Below, piece by piece: positions 7,309 to 16,060 of a DNA stretch of 64,000 nt. The notes under the pieces were generated by a model. That model did no database searches, had not been told where the DNA came from, and was given only the letters and a program-made list of their open reading frames with translations. Source of the stretch: VGDP01 sp964530335 (GTDB lineage Bacteria > Pseudomonadota > Alphaproteobacteria > SP197). The stretch is from assembly GCA_964530335.1 (NCBI GenBank), contig CAZGYG010000002.1, positions 55,053-119,052 on the forward strand, given 5' to 3'. Positions within the stretch are counted from its first letter, which is position 1; every line of letters starts with the position of its first letter. Both the position numbers and the translations under genes were made by a program.

Positions 7309-7860
7309 TCAGGCCAGCGTGAGGCCGCGCCGGGCCGCCATGCGCCGGCCGAGCTCGCGCTGGTCCTCGGCCGTGAGGCACCGGCGCGCGAGCGGCAGGA
7401 CTGTGCCGTTCTCCCATGCCAGATGGCGCCGTTGCAGCACCGAGTACGCGCTCGCGGCGGCCTTGAAGGCCACGACGTCATCGGGCGCGCCCCCCGACGC
7501 GATCGCCGCCAGGGGGCCGAGCAACTCCTTGAGCAGGACGTCGTCGGCCACGTGTTCGTCGTGCAGCAGGTCGAGGATCGCGCCGAGCCCGTCGTCCGGG
7601 TCCGCGCGCAGCCTGAGCAGCGGGAACAGGTCGTGCTCCTCGTCGCCGTAATGGTGGCCGAGGCGGTCGCGCAGGTAACCGAGGATGGCACGCGCATTAT
7701 CCCCCGCGTCCGGCTCGGCCGGGTCTTCCGCCAAACGCGCGAGCGCGGCGCACATCACCCGCTGGTGATCGTGCTCGGTGAACAGGAACTCGAGCGGGCG
7801 GCGGAAGTCCTCGGCCCGTGGCGCCGCGCCTTCGGGCGCGGCCGCGATTCTCTCTGCCAT
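7309..7860 (-). CDS. Hemerythrin HHE-domain protein
   Basis: The 183-residue protein has the four-helix HHE cation-binding arrangement. The metal-ligand pattern is visible in FTEHDHQ, GHHYGDEEHDLFP, LLHDEHVADD and RRHLAWENGTVLP, providing the His and Glu ligands of a di-iron site. Such proteins bind oxygen, NO or peroxide and are often linked to micro-oxic or nitrosative stress. The ATG at 7860 is preferred because CGGGGGA lies 5 nt upstream; a TTG at 7887 would add nine residues. It is divergent from ftsH, and the 97-bp intergenic region carries an FNR-like palindrome that could control both. Confidence 0.85.
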   Translation of the reverse strand: MAERIAAAPEGAAPRAEDFRRPLEFLFTEHDHQRVMCAALARLAEDPAEPDAGDNARAILGYLRDRLGHHYGDEEHDLFPLLRLRADPDDGLGAILDLLHDEHVADDVLLKELLGPLAAIASGGAPDDVVAFKAAASAYSVLQRRHLAWENGTVLPLARRCLTAEDQRELGRRMAARRGLTLA

Positions 7861-7913
7861 GGCATCCCCCGTGACGGTTTGCGACAATGGTAACGTGCCC
7901 TGGGCCAGGGGAC

Positions 7914-7927
7914 ATGACCTGAATCAA
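7914..7927. promoter_or_regulatory. FNR/FixK-like box (weaker match)
   Basis: ATGACCTGAATCAA matches TTGAT-N4-ATCAA at 8 of 10 positions. It lies between the divergent hemerythrin and ftsH genes, 31 bp before the ftsH start. Confidence 0.4.
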
Positions 7928-7957
7928 GGCGGGCCGCGCGGCCCAGGTGCGATTTTG

Positions 7958-9799
7958 ATGGCGGAGCGGCGAGCGGTGGATCCTAAGGTCAAATTCAATC
8001 TCTGGTATCTCGTGTTCGCGCTCGCCGCGATCCTTGTGCTGCAGTATGTCTACGTCCAGTCGCAGCACGTCGAGGCGATCTCGTACAGCGAGTTCAAGAT
8101 CGCGTTGCGCGACGGGCGCATCGCCGAGGTTTACGTCGGCGAACGCCAGATCGCCGGCACCTTCCGCGAACCCACGGCCCAGGGGCATTCGGCGTTCGAG
8201 ACCGCCCGCGTCGACCAGGACTTGGTCGAGGATCTCGAGGGCTACGGCGTCCGCTACGCCGGCGTCATCGAGAGCACGTTCCTGCGCGATCTCCTGTCGT
8301 GGATCGTGCCGGTGCTGCTGTTCTTCGGCTTGTGGTATTTCCTGTTCCGCAACGTCGCCGAACGCCAGGGCCTTGGCGGCTTCCTGGCGATCGGCAAGAG
8401 CAAGGCCAAGATCTACGTCGAGAAGGACACCAAGGTCACCTTCGACGACGTGGCCGGCGTCGACGAGGCCAAGGAGGAGCTCAAGGAGATCGTCGCGTTC
8501 CTGCGCGACCCGCCGCGCTACGGCCGGCTGGGCGCGCGCATCCCGAAGGGCATCCTGCTGGTCGGCCCGCCCGGCACCGGCAAGACCCTGCTGGCCCGCG
8601 CCGTGGCCGGCGAGGCCGGGGTGGCGTTTCTGTCGATCAGCGGCTCGGAGTTCGTCGAGATGTTCGTCGGCGTCGGCGCCGCCCGGGTGCGCGACCTGTT
8701 CGAGCAGGCGCGCAAGGCCGCGCCGTGCATCATCTTCGTCGACGAGCTCGACGCCCTGGGCCGGGCGCGGGGCGCCGGGCCGATGTCCGGCGGCCACGAC
8801 GAGAAGGAGCAGACGCTGAACCAGCTCCTGGCCGAGCTCGACGGCTTCGATCCGTCCGAGGGCGTCGTGCTGCTGGCGGCGACCAACCGGCCCGAAATCC
8901 TGGACCCCGCGCTGTTGCGCGCCGGGCGGTTCGACCGCCAGGTCCTGGTCGACAAGCCGGACGTGCGCGGTCGCATCGCGATCCTCCGGGTCCACGTCGG
9001 CAAGATCAAGCTCGACCCCGCGGTGGCGATCGAGGAGGTGGCGGCGCTCACCCCCGGCTTCACCGGCGCCGATCTGGCCAACCTGGTCAACGAAGCCGCG
9101 ATCGTCGCGACCCGGCGCGACGGCGCCACGGTGACCGCGGCCGACTTCACGGCGGCCGTGGAGCGCATCGTCGCCGGGCTCGAAAAGCGCAACCGGGTCA
9201 TGAACCCGGAGGAGCGTCGGATCATCGCGCACCACGAGATGGGCCACGCCATCGCGGTCATGGCGCTGCCCGGCACGGACGTGGTCCACAAGGTCTCGAT
9301 CATCCCGCGCGGCGTCGGCGCGTTGGGCTACACGATCCAGCGTCCGATCGAGGACCGCTACCTGATGACCCGCGCGGAGCTCGAGAATAAGATGACGGTC
9401 CTGCTGGCGGGACGCGCGGCGGAGAAGCTGGTGTTCGGGCGCGTCTCGACCGGCGCGGCGGATGATCTGGACAAGGCGACCGAGATCGCGCGCGCCATGG
9501 TCGTCCAGTTCGGCATGAACGAGGTGCTCGGCAACGTGACCTACGAGGCCCAGCGCACCTCGTACCTGGCCGACGGCATGCTGGCGTCGTGGCAGCCGCG
9601 CCGCTACAGCGAGGAGACCGCGCGCGAGATCGACTGCGCCATCCGCGCCCAGATCGAGGCCGCGTTCGAGCGTGCGACCGCCATCCTCGCCCGCAACCGG
9701 GCGGCGCTGGACGACGGCGCCCGCCGCCTGCTCGAGAAGGAGACGCTGACGGCGGACGAACTGCCCCAAATCGCGCCGGCCGCCCCGGCCGCCGCGTGA
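7958..9799 (+). CDS. ftsH: ATP-dependent zinc metalloprotease FtsH (short paralogue)
   Basis: The 613-residue membrane-anchored AAA+ protease has two N-terminal transmembrane helices (about 13-30 and 108-126) around a short periplasmic domain. The Walker A is GPPGTGKT, Walker B is IIFVDELDALG, and the second region of homology is ATNRPEILDPALLRAGRFDR. The zinc-binding site is H426-E427-M428-G429-H430 (HExxH, with Met where Ala is usual). The C-terminal tail is short. Given its stress-gene neighbours this is probably an accessory FtsH rather than the housekeeping copy, although the latter is not visible here. The start is the ATG at 7958. It appears to head a run through the host-attachment, Lon-like and Usp genes. 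Confidence 0.9.
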   Translation: MAERRAVDPKVKFNLWYLVFALAAILVLQYVYVQSQHVEAISYSEFKIALRDGRIAEVYVGERQIAGTFREPTAQGHSAFETARVDQDLVEDLEGYGVRYAGVIESTFLRDLLSWIVPVLLFFGLWYFLFRNVAERQGLGGFLAIGKSKAKIYVEKDTKVTFDDVAGVDEAKEELKEIVAFLRDPPRYGRLGARIPKGILLVGPPGTGKTLLARAVAGEAGVAFLSISGSEFVEMFVGVGAARVRDLFEQARKAAPCIIFVDELDALGRARGAGPMSGGHDEKEQTLNQLLAELDGFDPSEGVVLLAATNRPEILDPALLRAGRFDRQVLVDKPDVRGRIAILRVHVGKIKLDPAVAIEEVAALTPGFTGADLANLVNEAAIVATRRDGATVTAADFTAAVERIVAGLEKRNRVMNPEERRIIAHHEMGHAIAVMALPGTDVVHKVSIIPRGVGALGYTIQRPIEDRYLMTRAELENKMTVLLAGRAAEKLVFGRVSTGAADDLDKATEIARAMVVQFGMNEVLGNVTYEAQRTSYLADGMLASWQPRRYSEETAREIDCAIRAQIEAAFERATAILARNRAALDDGARRLLEKETLTADELPQIAPAAPAAA

Positions 9800-9830
9800 C
9801 GACACGAAGGTGCGAGCGAGAGGACAGGAC

Positions 9831-10274
9831 ATGCCCAAGATGGTCAAGACGTGGATCGTGATAGCCGACGGCGCGCGCGCCCGGGTCCTGGCGGCGCGCG
9901 GACCGCAGCAGGGCCTCGACCTGGTGCTCGAACGGCGGGACCATGCTCCGCGCACCGCGGAGCTCGGCAGCGATCGCCCCGGGCGGTCCTTCGAGAGCGC
10001 GACCAGTGCCCGCCACGCCTACAGCGCGCCCGACTACCACCGCGAACGGGAGCTAGTGTTCCTGCGCGAGCTCGTGCGCGAGCTCGCGGCAGAGCACAAG
10101 GCGGGGCGCTTCGAGCGCCTGGTCGTGGTCGCGCCGCCGACCGCGCTCGGCGATCTCAGGAAGGCGCTCGGCCCCGCGCTCGCGGGGGCGATCACCGCCG
10201 AGATCAACAAGGACCTGACCAAGGTCGCGCTGCACGACCTGCCCCAGCACCTGCGCGACGTGGCGCCCTGCTGA
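9831..10274 (+). CDS. Host-attachment family protein (baeRF-like)
   Basis: The 147-residue protein matches the family annotated as 'protein required for attachment to host cells', a compact release-factor-eRF1-like alpha/beta domain. The N-terminal strand MVKTWIVIADGARARVLAA, the ERELVFLRELVRELAAEHKAGRFERLVVVAPP segment and the final LPQHLRD support this. Its biochemical role is unknown and the name derives from an Agrobacterium phenotype. It often accompanies stress or translation-rescue genes. The ATG at 9831 has AGGA 6 nt upstream. It lies 31 bp after ftsH and 44 bp before the Lon-like gene. Confidence 0.8.
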   Translation: MPKMVKTWIVIADGARARVLAARGPQQGLDLVLERRDHAPRTAELGSDRPGRSFESATSARHAYSAPDYHRERELVFLRELVRELAAEHKAGRFERLVVVAPPTALGDLRKALGPALAGAITAEINKDLTKVALHDLPQHLRDVAPC

Positions 10275-10318
10275 GCAGCGGGAGCGCGAGCGGGCAGACA
10301 GCGCCGAGGCACGACACC

Positions 10319-12724
10319 ATGGCGGCCGAACGCTTGCGACCCGAGGCGCTGTGCTGGCGCTGCGACGCCGAGGGCTTCGGCTTCGCCACTACGGCTGAGC
10401 TCGCCGACCTCGACGACACGCTCGGCCAGGACCGCGCGGTGGAGGCTATCCGGCTCGGCATCCGCTTGCGCCGGCCGGGCTTCAACCTGTTCCTGCTCGG
10501 CCCCGGCGGCGTGGGCAAGCACGCGGCGATCGAGTCGCATCTCGCCCTGGCATCCAAGGCGATGCCCGCCGCGACGGACTGGTGCTACGTCCACAACTTC
10601 GCCGAGCCGCACCGGCCGCGCGCGATCACCCTGCCGGCGGGGCGGGGCGGCGCGTTCCAGGCCGACATGGCGCGCCTGGTCGAGAACCTGCGGACCGCCC
10701 TGCCCGCCGCGTTCGAGAGCGACAACTACCGTACCCGCCGACAGATGATCGAGGACGAGTTCCGCGAACATCAGGAACAGGCCCTGCACGCGATACAGGA
10801 GGCGGCGCAAGCGCGCGGCATCACGCTGCTGCGCACGCCGGTCGGGTTCGCCTTCGCGCCCGTCAAGGACGGCCAGGTCGTGACCCCCGACGCGCTCCAG
10901 GCCTTCCCCACCGAGGAACGCGCGCGCCTCGAACGGGACATGACGGAGCTGCAGGAACGCCTGCAGGGCGTCATGGAGTCGACGCCCAAGTGGCTCAAGG
11001 ACAGCCGCGACAAATTGCGCGACCTCAACCGGGAGACGACGCTGTTCTCGGTCGGCAACCTGATCGCTGAGGTTAAGGCCGCCTACGCCGCGTTTCCCGC
11101 GGTTGTGGCGCACCTGGAAGCAGTCCAGGACGACGTGGTCGAGAACGCCGAGGCGTTTCTTCGGCCCCAAGAAGGCGCGACGCCGGAGGGTGCCGCCCTG
11201 GCCCAGCACCGCGTCGTCGCGCGCTACGCGGTCAACGTGCTGGTCGGGCACGCGGCCGACGCCCCGGCGCCGGTGGTCTACGAGGAGCACCCGACCTACG
11301 ATAACCTGCTCGGCAAGATCGAACATCGGGCGGAGTTGGGCGCGCTCGTCACCGACTTCACGCTGATCAAGAGCGGCGCGCTGCACCGGGCCAACGGCGG
11401 GTTCCTGGTGCTCGACGCCCGCAAGCTGCTGCTCGAGCCATTCGCCTGGGACGGGCTCAAGCGCACGTTGCGCATGGGCGAGATTCGCATCGAATCGCTC
11501 GGCCAGCGCCTGGGGCTCATCAGCACCGTATCGCTCGAGCCCGAGACGATCCCGCTCGACATCAAGGTCGCGGTGATCGGCGACCGTCTGCTCTATTACC
11601 TGCTCGCCGAGCTCGACCCGGACTTCCCGGACCTGTTCAAGATCGCCGCCGATTTCGACGACCGCATCCCGCGCGACGAGGCGACCGGCGCGCTCTACGC
11701 CCGCCTGATCGCCGGCATCGCCCGGCGTCACGGTCTCAGGCCCTTCGACCGCGAGGCCGTCGCCCGGATTGCCGAGTTCGGCGCGCGCGAGGCGGGCGAC
11801 GCCGAACGGTTCTCGATCCACCTGGTGGCGCTCGCCGACCTGATGAACGAGGCCGACCACGGCGCCGGCGAGGCCCGCCGGGACGTGGTCGGCCGCGAGG
11901 ACGTGGCCAAGGCGATCGAGGCGCGCATCCGGCGCCACGGCCGCCTGCGCGAGCGCATGCTCGAGGAGATCGCGCGCGGCACCATCCTGATCACCACGTC
12001 GGGCGCGGCGGTCGGCCAGATCAACGGCCTTTCGGTGATCGCGCTCGGCGGCTACGCCTTCGGCCGGCCCAGCCGCATCACGGCGCGCGTGCGCCTGGGG
12101 CGCGGCGAGGTCATCGACATCGAACGCGAGGTCAAGCTGGGCGGCCCGCTGCACAGCAAGGGCGTGCTGATCCTGGCCGGCTACCTGGGTGCCCGCTACG
12201 CCGCCGACCAGCCGCTGTCGCTGGCCGCGACGTTGGTGTTCGAGCAATCCTACGGCGGGGTCGAGGGCGACAGCGCCTCGTCGGCCGAGCTCTATGCGCT
12301 GCTCTCGGCGCTCGCCGGCCAGCCGATCGACCAGTCCTACGCGGTCACCGGTTCGGTCAACCAGAACGGCGAGGTGCAGGCCATTGGCGGCGTCAACGAG
12401 AAGATCGAGGGTTTCTTCGACCTGTGCGCGGCGCGCGGCCTGACCGGGACCCAGGGCGTGCTGATCCCGGAGGCGAACGTCAAGCACCTGATGCTGCACG
12501 CCGGCGTCGTCGAGGCGGTGCGCGAAGGCCGGTTCCATGTCTACCCGGTGGCGACCATCGACCAGGGGATCGAGATTCTGACCGGGGTGCCGGCCGGCAC
12601 GGCGGGGGCGGACGGCAGCTACCCCGAGGGCACGATCAACGCCTGCGTCCAGGCGCGCCTGGCCGCCTTCGCCGAACGGCGCAAGGCCTTCGGCGCGCCA
12701 CCCAAGGGCTCCGACGGGACATGA
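10319..12724 (+). CDS. Lon-like AAA+ protease (LonB/LonC-type, AAA_32 family)
   Basis: The 801-residue soluble protein combines a divergent AAA module and a C-terminal Lon (S16) protease domain. The P-loop is LLGPGGVGKHAA (His at the Ser/Thr position). A long coiled insertion (about 120-260) sits inside the ATPase. NGGFLVLDA serves as the Walker B region. The protease dyad is S654 in GDSASSAE and K695 in VNEKIEG, in the right order and spacing. It lacks the N-terminal substrate-binding domain of classical LonA. The P-loop variant may be usual for this family. It sits between the host-attachment gene and a Usp gene whose ATG overlaps its stop (ATGA). Confidence 0.85.
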   Translation: MAAERLRPEALCWRCDAEGFGFATTAELADLDDTLGQDRAVEAIRLGIRLRRPGFNLFLLGPGGVGKHAAIESHLALASKAMPAATDWCYVHNFAEPHRPRAITLPAGRGGAFQADMARLVENLRTALPAAFESDNYRTRRQMIEDEFREHQEQALHAIQEAAQARGITLLRTPVGFAFAPVKDGQVVTPDALQAFPTEERARLERDMTELQERLQGVMESTPKWLKDSRDKLRDLNRETTLFSVGNLIAEVKAAYAAFPAVVAHLEAVQDDVVENAEAFLRPQEGATPEGAALAQHRVVARYAVNVLVGHAADAPAPVVYEEHPTYDNLLGKIEHRAELGALVTDFTLIKSGALHRANGGFLVLDARKLLLEPFAWDGLKRTLRMGEIRIESLGQRLGLISTVSLEPETIPLDIKVAVIGDRLLYYLLAELDPDFPDLFKIAADFDDRIPRDEATGALYARLIAGIARRHGLRPFDREAVARIAEFGAREAGDAERFSIHLVALADLMNEADHGAGEARRDVVGREDVAKAIEARIRRHGRLRERMLEEIARGTILITTSGAAVGQINGLSVIALGGYAFGRPSRITARVRLGRGEVIDIEREVKLGGPLHSKGVLILAGYLGARYAADQPLSLAATLVFEQSYGGVEGDSASSAELYALLSALAGQPIDQSYAVTGSVNQNGEVQAIGGVNEKIEGFFDLCAARGLTGTQGVLIPEANVKHLMLHAGVVEAVREGRFHVYPVATIDQGIEILTGVPAGTAGADGSYPEGTINACVQARLAAFAERRKAFGAPPKGSDGT

Positions 12725-13557
12725 CCGCGCCGGAGCCGCGGCCGATCCGCCGCATCCTGGTCGGCCTGGACGCCTCGGCCCACAGCCTGGCCGCGCTCGA
12801 TGCCGCGGCAGTGCTCGCTGCCCGGCTGGGCGCCCAGCTCGCCGGGATGTTCGTCGAGGAAGAGGACCTGCTGCGCCTCGCCGCCCTGCCGTTCGCCCGT
12901 GCCTACAGCACCGAGGCGGCCGATCTCGCCCGGATCGATCCGGACGCCATGCGCCGCGCCCTGCACATCCAGGCCGAGCGCGCCCGCCGGGCGCTCGAAG
13001 CGGTCGCCCAGCACCACAAGCTGGCCTGGTCGTTCCGCATCGCCCGGGGCGTGGCCGCGACTGTCCTGGGCGAGGCGGCGCTGGAGTGCGACCTGCTCGG
13101 CCTGGGCAAGGCGAGCGCCGCGATCGGCCGACGTATCCGCCTGGGCAGCACGGCGCGCGCGACCTTGGCCCATGGCGTGTGCGCGACGCTCGTCATGCAA
13201 CGCGACGGCCAGCTCGGCGACCGGGTGGTGGCCGTGCACACCGGGTCGGACCGGGTGCTGGCGACGGCGGCCGAAGTGGCGCGCGGCCTGGGCGCGCGGC
13301 TGCAAGTCGTGGCGGCGGCGGACGACGAGGCCGCGGCGCTGGGCCTCGAAGGGGCGGCCAAGCGCTGGCTCGACGAGCACCACGTCGCGGCGGAGGTCAC
13401 ACGCGCTCCGAGCGCCGATCCGGTCGGGCTGGCGCGCCACATCCAGCGCGGCGGGCTGGGCCTGGTGGTAGCCGCGACGGCCGGATCCCTCGCGCCGGCC
13501 GGCGTGGCCGAGACCTTGGCCGAGGCGCTGGAGTTGCCGCTGCTGCTGCTGCGCTGA
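12721..13557 (+). CDS. Universal stress protein, tandem-domain
   Basis: The 278-residue protein has an N-terminal UspA domain opening RRILVGLDASAHSLAALDAAA, with nucleotide-binding-type segments GLGKASA and GSTARATLAHGVCATLVM (about 120-160). A diverged second Usp-like half follows from DRVVAVHTGSDRVLATAAEVA and ends in EALELPLLLLR. Family members bind ATP or act as stress-responsive regulators. The start overlaps the Lon-like stop by ATGA, so the pair is translationally coupled. It is the last gene before a 66-bp gap preceding the caspase-like gene. Confidence 0.85.
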   Translation: MTAPEPRPIRRILVGLDASAHSLAALDAAAVLAARLGAQLAGMFVEEEDLLRLAALPFARAYSTEAADLARIDPDAMRRALHIQAERARRALEAVAQHHKLAWSFRIARGVAATVLGEAALECDLLGLGKASAAIGRRIRLGSTARATLAHGVCATLVMQRDGQLGDRVVAVHTGSDRVLATAAEVARGLGARLQVVAAADDEAAALGLEGAAKRWLDEHHVAAEVTRAPSADPVGLARHIQRGGLGLVVAATAGSLAPAGVAETLAEALELPLLLLR

Positions 13558-13623
13558 CCGCTCCTTGGCCCGCCGCGGCCGGACGAGTATCATCCACGAA
13601 ACGAAGGACGGCGGAACCACGCG

Positions 13624-15408
13624 ATGCGCACTGGGTGGTGGATCGGGATCGTGGTCGCGGCGGCGGCGCTGACGCCCGCGCTTGCCGGCGTCACGGTTGA
13701 GGTCAGGACCGAGGATTCCCCCGACGCGCCGGTCGCGGCGGAGGTCCAGCTCTACGGCGCGAGCCATGCGCTGGTCATCGGCATGGACGACTACCGCGCC
13801 GGCTGGCCCAGGCTGAAGAACGGCGTGAAGGACGCGAGGCTGGTGGCCTCCGATCTCGAAACGCACGGCTTCCAAGTCACCTTCGAGCAGGACCTGGACG
13901 CCGAACGGCTGCGCCTGGTGCTGAAGGAGTTCTTCGTTCTCAAGGGGGCCGAGGCCGACGCGCGGCTGCTGGTCTGGTTCGCCGGCCACGGCCAGAGCGT
14001 GCACGGCGAGGGGTTCCTGGTTCCGGTCGACGCGCCGCCGCCGGACGACCCGACGTTCGCGCTCTATGCCCTGCCGCTGCGCGACCTGGGCACCCTGGTC
14101 AGGCTCGCCAGGTCGAAGCACGTGCTGGCGATCTTCGACAGCTGTTTCTCGGGCACCATCTTCGAGGCGCGGGCCGGGCTGCCAACCGCGGCGATCACCC
14201 AGGCCACGCTGCAGCCGGTGCGCGAGTTCCTGTCGTCCGGCGATAGCGACCAGACCGTGGCCGACAACGGCAGCTTCCGCGAGATGTTCTTGCGCGCGCT
14301 GCGCGGCGAGGACCGGTCCGACGCCAACGGCGACGGCTACCTGACCGGCAGCGAGCTGGGCGCGTTCATGGCCGATCGCATCACCAACCTGACCCAGGGC
14401 GCCCAGACCCCCCGTTTCGGCAAGCTGCTCGACGTCAACTACAACCGCGGCGACTTCGTGTTCGTGCTGCCCCGGGCCACGTCCGTCAACGTCACGAACG
14501 TGACCATGGCGCCGGACGCCTCGGCCGACACGACGTTCTGGACGTCGATCAAGGACAGCACCAATCCCGCCGACTATCAGGCCTACCTCGACCAGTTCCC
14601 CGCCGGCACCTTCGCGGCGCTGGCGCGCAACCGTCTCGAGGAACTGTCGAGCGCTCGGGCGCCGGCGGCGCCCGTCGCCGGCCCCGACGAGCCGATGGCG
14701 CTGGAGCTGGCCGATCCGCCCGTGGTCGACGCCTGCGACAAGTACGCCGCCCAGCCCGACGATCCGGCCCGGGTCGTCCGTGGCATAGGCTTCGACGGGA
14801 TCAACGGCGTGAAGGCGATCGCGGCGTGCGAGGCGGCGCTCGCGACGTATCCGGAGTCCGAGCGGTTCCAGTTTCAGTTGGCTCGCGCGCTCGCGCGTGA
14901 GCGGCGCTACGACGAGGCGGTCGTGTGGTATCGCAAGGCGGCCAACGGCGGATATTCGGCCGCCATGGCGGGGCTGGGATGGATGTTCCAGGCGGGCAAC
15001 GGCGTCGCCGCGGACAACGTCGAGGGTGCCCTGTGGTACCGCAAGGCGGCCGAGGCGGGGCATCCTGGCGCGCAATACCAGCTCGGCCTGGCCTACGAGA
15101 GCGGCATCGGCGTCGACCAGGACGGCGTCGAGGCGATGATCTGGCACGAAGCCGCGGCCAACGCCGGTTACGGCGCTGCGCAACTGCGCATGGCCGACCA
15201 GTTGTCCTCCGGTCTGATGGGCGCGACCGACCCGGTCGCCGCGCTCGCCTGGTACAACCTGGCCATGGGGCGCCTGGATTCCGCGCAGCGCCCAAGCGCC
15301 GCCGAGCGCCGCCAGGCCCTGCTCGACAGCCTGAGCGAGGACGACATCGCCGAGGCCGAGCGGCGCGCCGCCGCGTGGCAACCCACCGTCGCCGCGACCG
15401 CGCCGTAG
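13624..15408 (+). CDS. Secreted caspase-family protein with EF-hand loop and Sel1 repeats
   Basis: The 594-residue protein starts with a signal peptide (1-21, ending ALAG). A caspase p20-like (peptidase C14) domain follows at about 43-270, with the catalytic His in FAGHGQ (H122) and Cys in DSCFSG (C174). Inside it, residues 233-244 (DANGDGYLTGSE) fit the canonical EF-hand calcium loop D-x-N-x-D-G-x-L-x-x-x-E. The segment STNPADYQAYLDQFPAGTFAALA (about 312-336) is a linker seen in related bacterial caspase proteins. The C-terminus holds at least three Sel1/TPR-like repeats (about 430-550). Export implies action in the periplasm or outside, possibly calcium-gated. Substrates are unknown. Confidence 0.82.
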   Translation: MRTGWWIGIVVAAAALTPALAGVTVEVRTEDSPDAPVAAEVQLYGASHALVIGMDDYRAGWPRLKNGVKDARLVASDLETHGFQVTFEQDLDAERLRLVLKEFFVLKGAEADARLLVWFAGHGQSVHGEGFLVPVDAPPPDDPTFALYALPLRDLGTLVRLARSKHVLAIFDSCFSGTIFEARAGLPTAAITQATLQPVREFLSSGDSDQTVADNGSFREMFLRALRGEDRSDANGDGYLTGSELGAFMADRITNLTQGAQTPRFGKLLDVNYNRGDFVFVLPRATSVNVTNVTMAPDASADTTFWTSIKDSTNPADYQAYLDQFPAGTFAALARNRLEELSSARAPAAPVAGPDEPMALELADPPVVDACDKYAAQPDDPARVVRGIGFDGINGVKAIAACEAALATYPESERFQFQLARALARERRYDEAVVWYRKAANGGYSAAMAGLGWMFQAGNGVAADNVEGALWYRKAAEAGHPGAQYQLGLAYESGIGVDQDGVEAMIWHEAAANAGYGAAQLRMADQLSSGLMGATDPVAALAWYNLAMGRLDSAQRPSAAERRQALLDSLSEDDIAEAERRAAAWQPTVAATAP

Positions 15409-15494
15409 GACCCGGCGAAGCCTTCCCCGGATTAGAAAATCCCCTGCGGTCCGGCCTGCTTGCGGCGCCGAGCCGCGGGGGTCAGGGGGTTACG

Positions 15495-15980
15495 TCAGGC
15501 CGACTTGATGGCGATCTTGCGGGCGCCGGCCTCGGTTCCAGGCTTCTTCGGCAGGGTGACGGTGAGCACGCCCTTGGCGAAGCTTGCCTTGACCATGGCG
15601 TCGTCGACGCCGGCGGGCATGGCGACAGTGCGGCTGAAGGCGCCGTAGCTGCGCTCCACCCGGTGGAAGTTCTTGCCCTTCTCCTCCTTCTCCGCCTTCT
15701 TCTCGCCCTTGATCGTCAGCACATCGTCCTTGAGCGTCACGTCGACGTCCTTTTCGTCGATCCCCGGCAGCTCGGCGCTGACCACGATCTCCTTGTCGGT
15801 CTCCGCCACGTCGAGCTTGGGCGAGAGCGCGCCTTCGAACGCTTCGGCGAAGCGCGGCATGGCAGGCAAGCCGCGCGTGAAGCCCTCGAACAGCCGGTCC
15901 ACTTCCTCGTGCAGGCCGCGGAGCGGGTCGCCCAGCGCCCGGCGTCCGCCCAACCACGGTGCGATATCACGGATGCTCAT
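15495..15980 (-). CDS. Small heat shock protein, Hsp20/alpha-crystallin
   Basis: The 161-residue protein has the alpha-crystallin domain from about 55 to 150: PKLDVAETDKEIVVSAELPG, then VDVTLKDDVLTIKGEKK, RSYGAFSRTVAMP and the A-F-x-K-G-V-L-T-V-T-L-P signature. The C-terminal K-I-A-I tail resembles the I-x-I anchoring motif. It acts as an ATP-independent holdase in the cytoplasm. The ATG at 15980 is chosen because GGAGGA lies 6 nt upstream; a GTG directly before it is less likely. A 9-of-10 FNR-like palindrome lies 61-74 bp upstream, suggesting oxygen-responsive control. Confidence 0.92.
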   Translation of the reverse strand: MSIRDIAPWLGGRRALGDPLRGLHEEVDRLFEGFTRGLPAMPRFAEAFEGALSPKLDVAETDKEIVVSAELPGIDEKDVDVTLKDDVLTIKGEKKAEKEEKGKNFHRVERSYGAFSRTVAMPAGVDDAMVKASFAKGVLTVTLPKKPGTEAGARKIAIKSA

Positions 15981-16040
15981 CACAATTCCTCCTCGATGGT
16001 TCGTTGATGGTCAGTTTCTCGCCGCACAGATAGGTTCGCG

Positions 16041-16054
16041 TTGACCCGGATCAA
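16041..16054. promoter_or_regulatory. FNR/FixK-like box upstream of hsp20
   Basis: TTGACCCGGATCAA matches TTGAT-N4-ATCAA at 9 of 10 positions. It sits between the Usp stop and the hsp20 start, about 67 bp (centre) before the ATG, which is compatible with a class II activation position. Confidence 0.55.
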
Positions 16055-16060
16055 GATCCG

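Noticed and set aside
8299..9390. Long open frame on the same strand through ftsH rich in R, G and P
   Set aside because: Composition matches an out-of-frame reading of GC-rich coding DNA; the FtsH frame explains the region.
7958..9799. FtsH as inactive because its zinc motif is HEMGH rather than HEAGH
   Set aside because: The family consensus is HExxH; the third residue is variable and all ligands plus Walker motifs are present.
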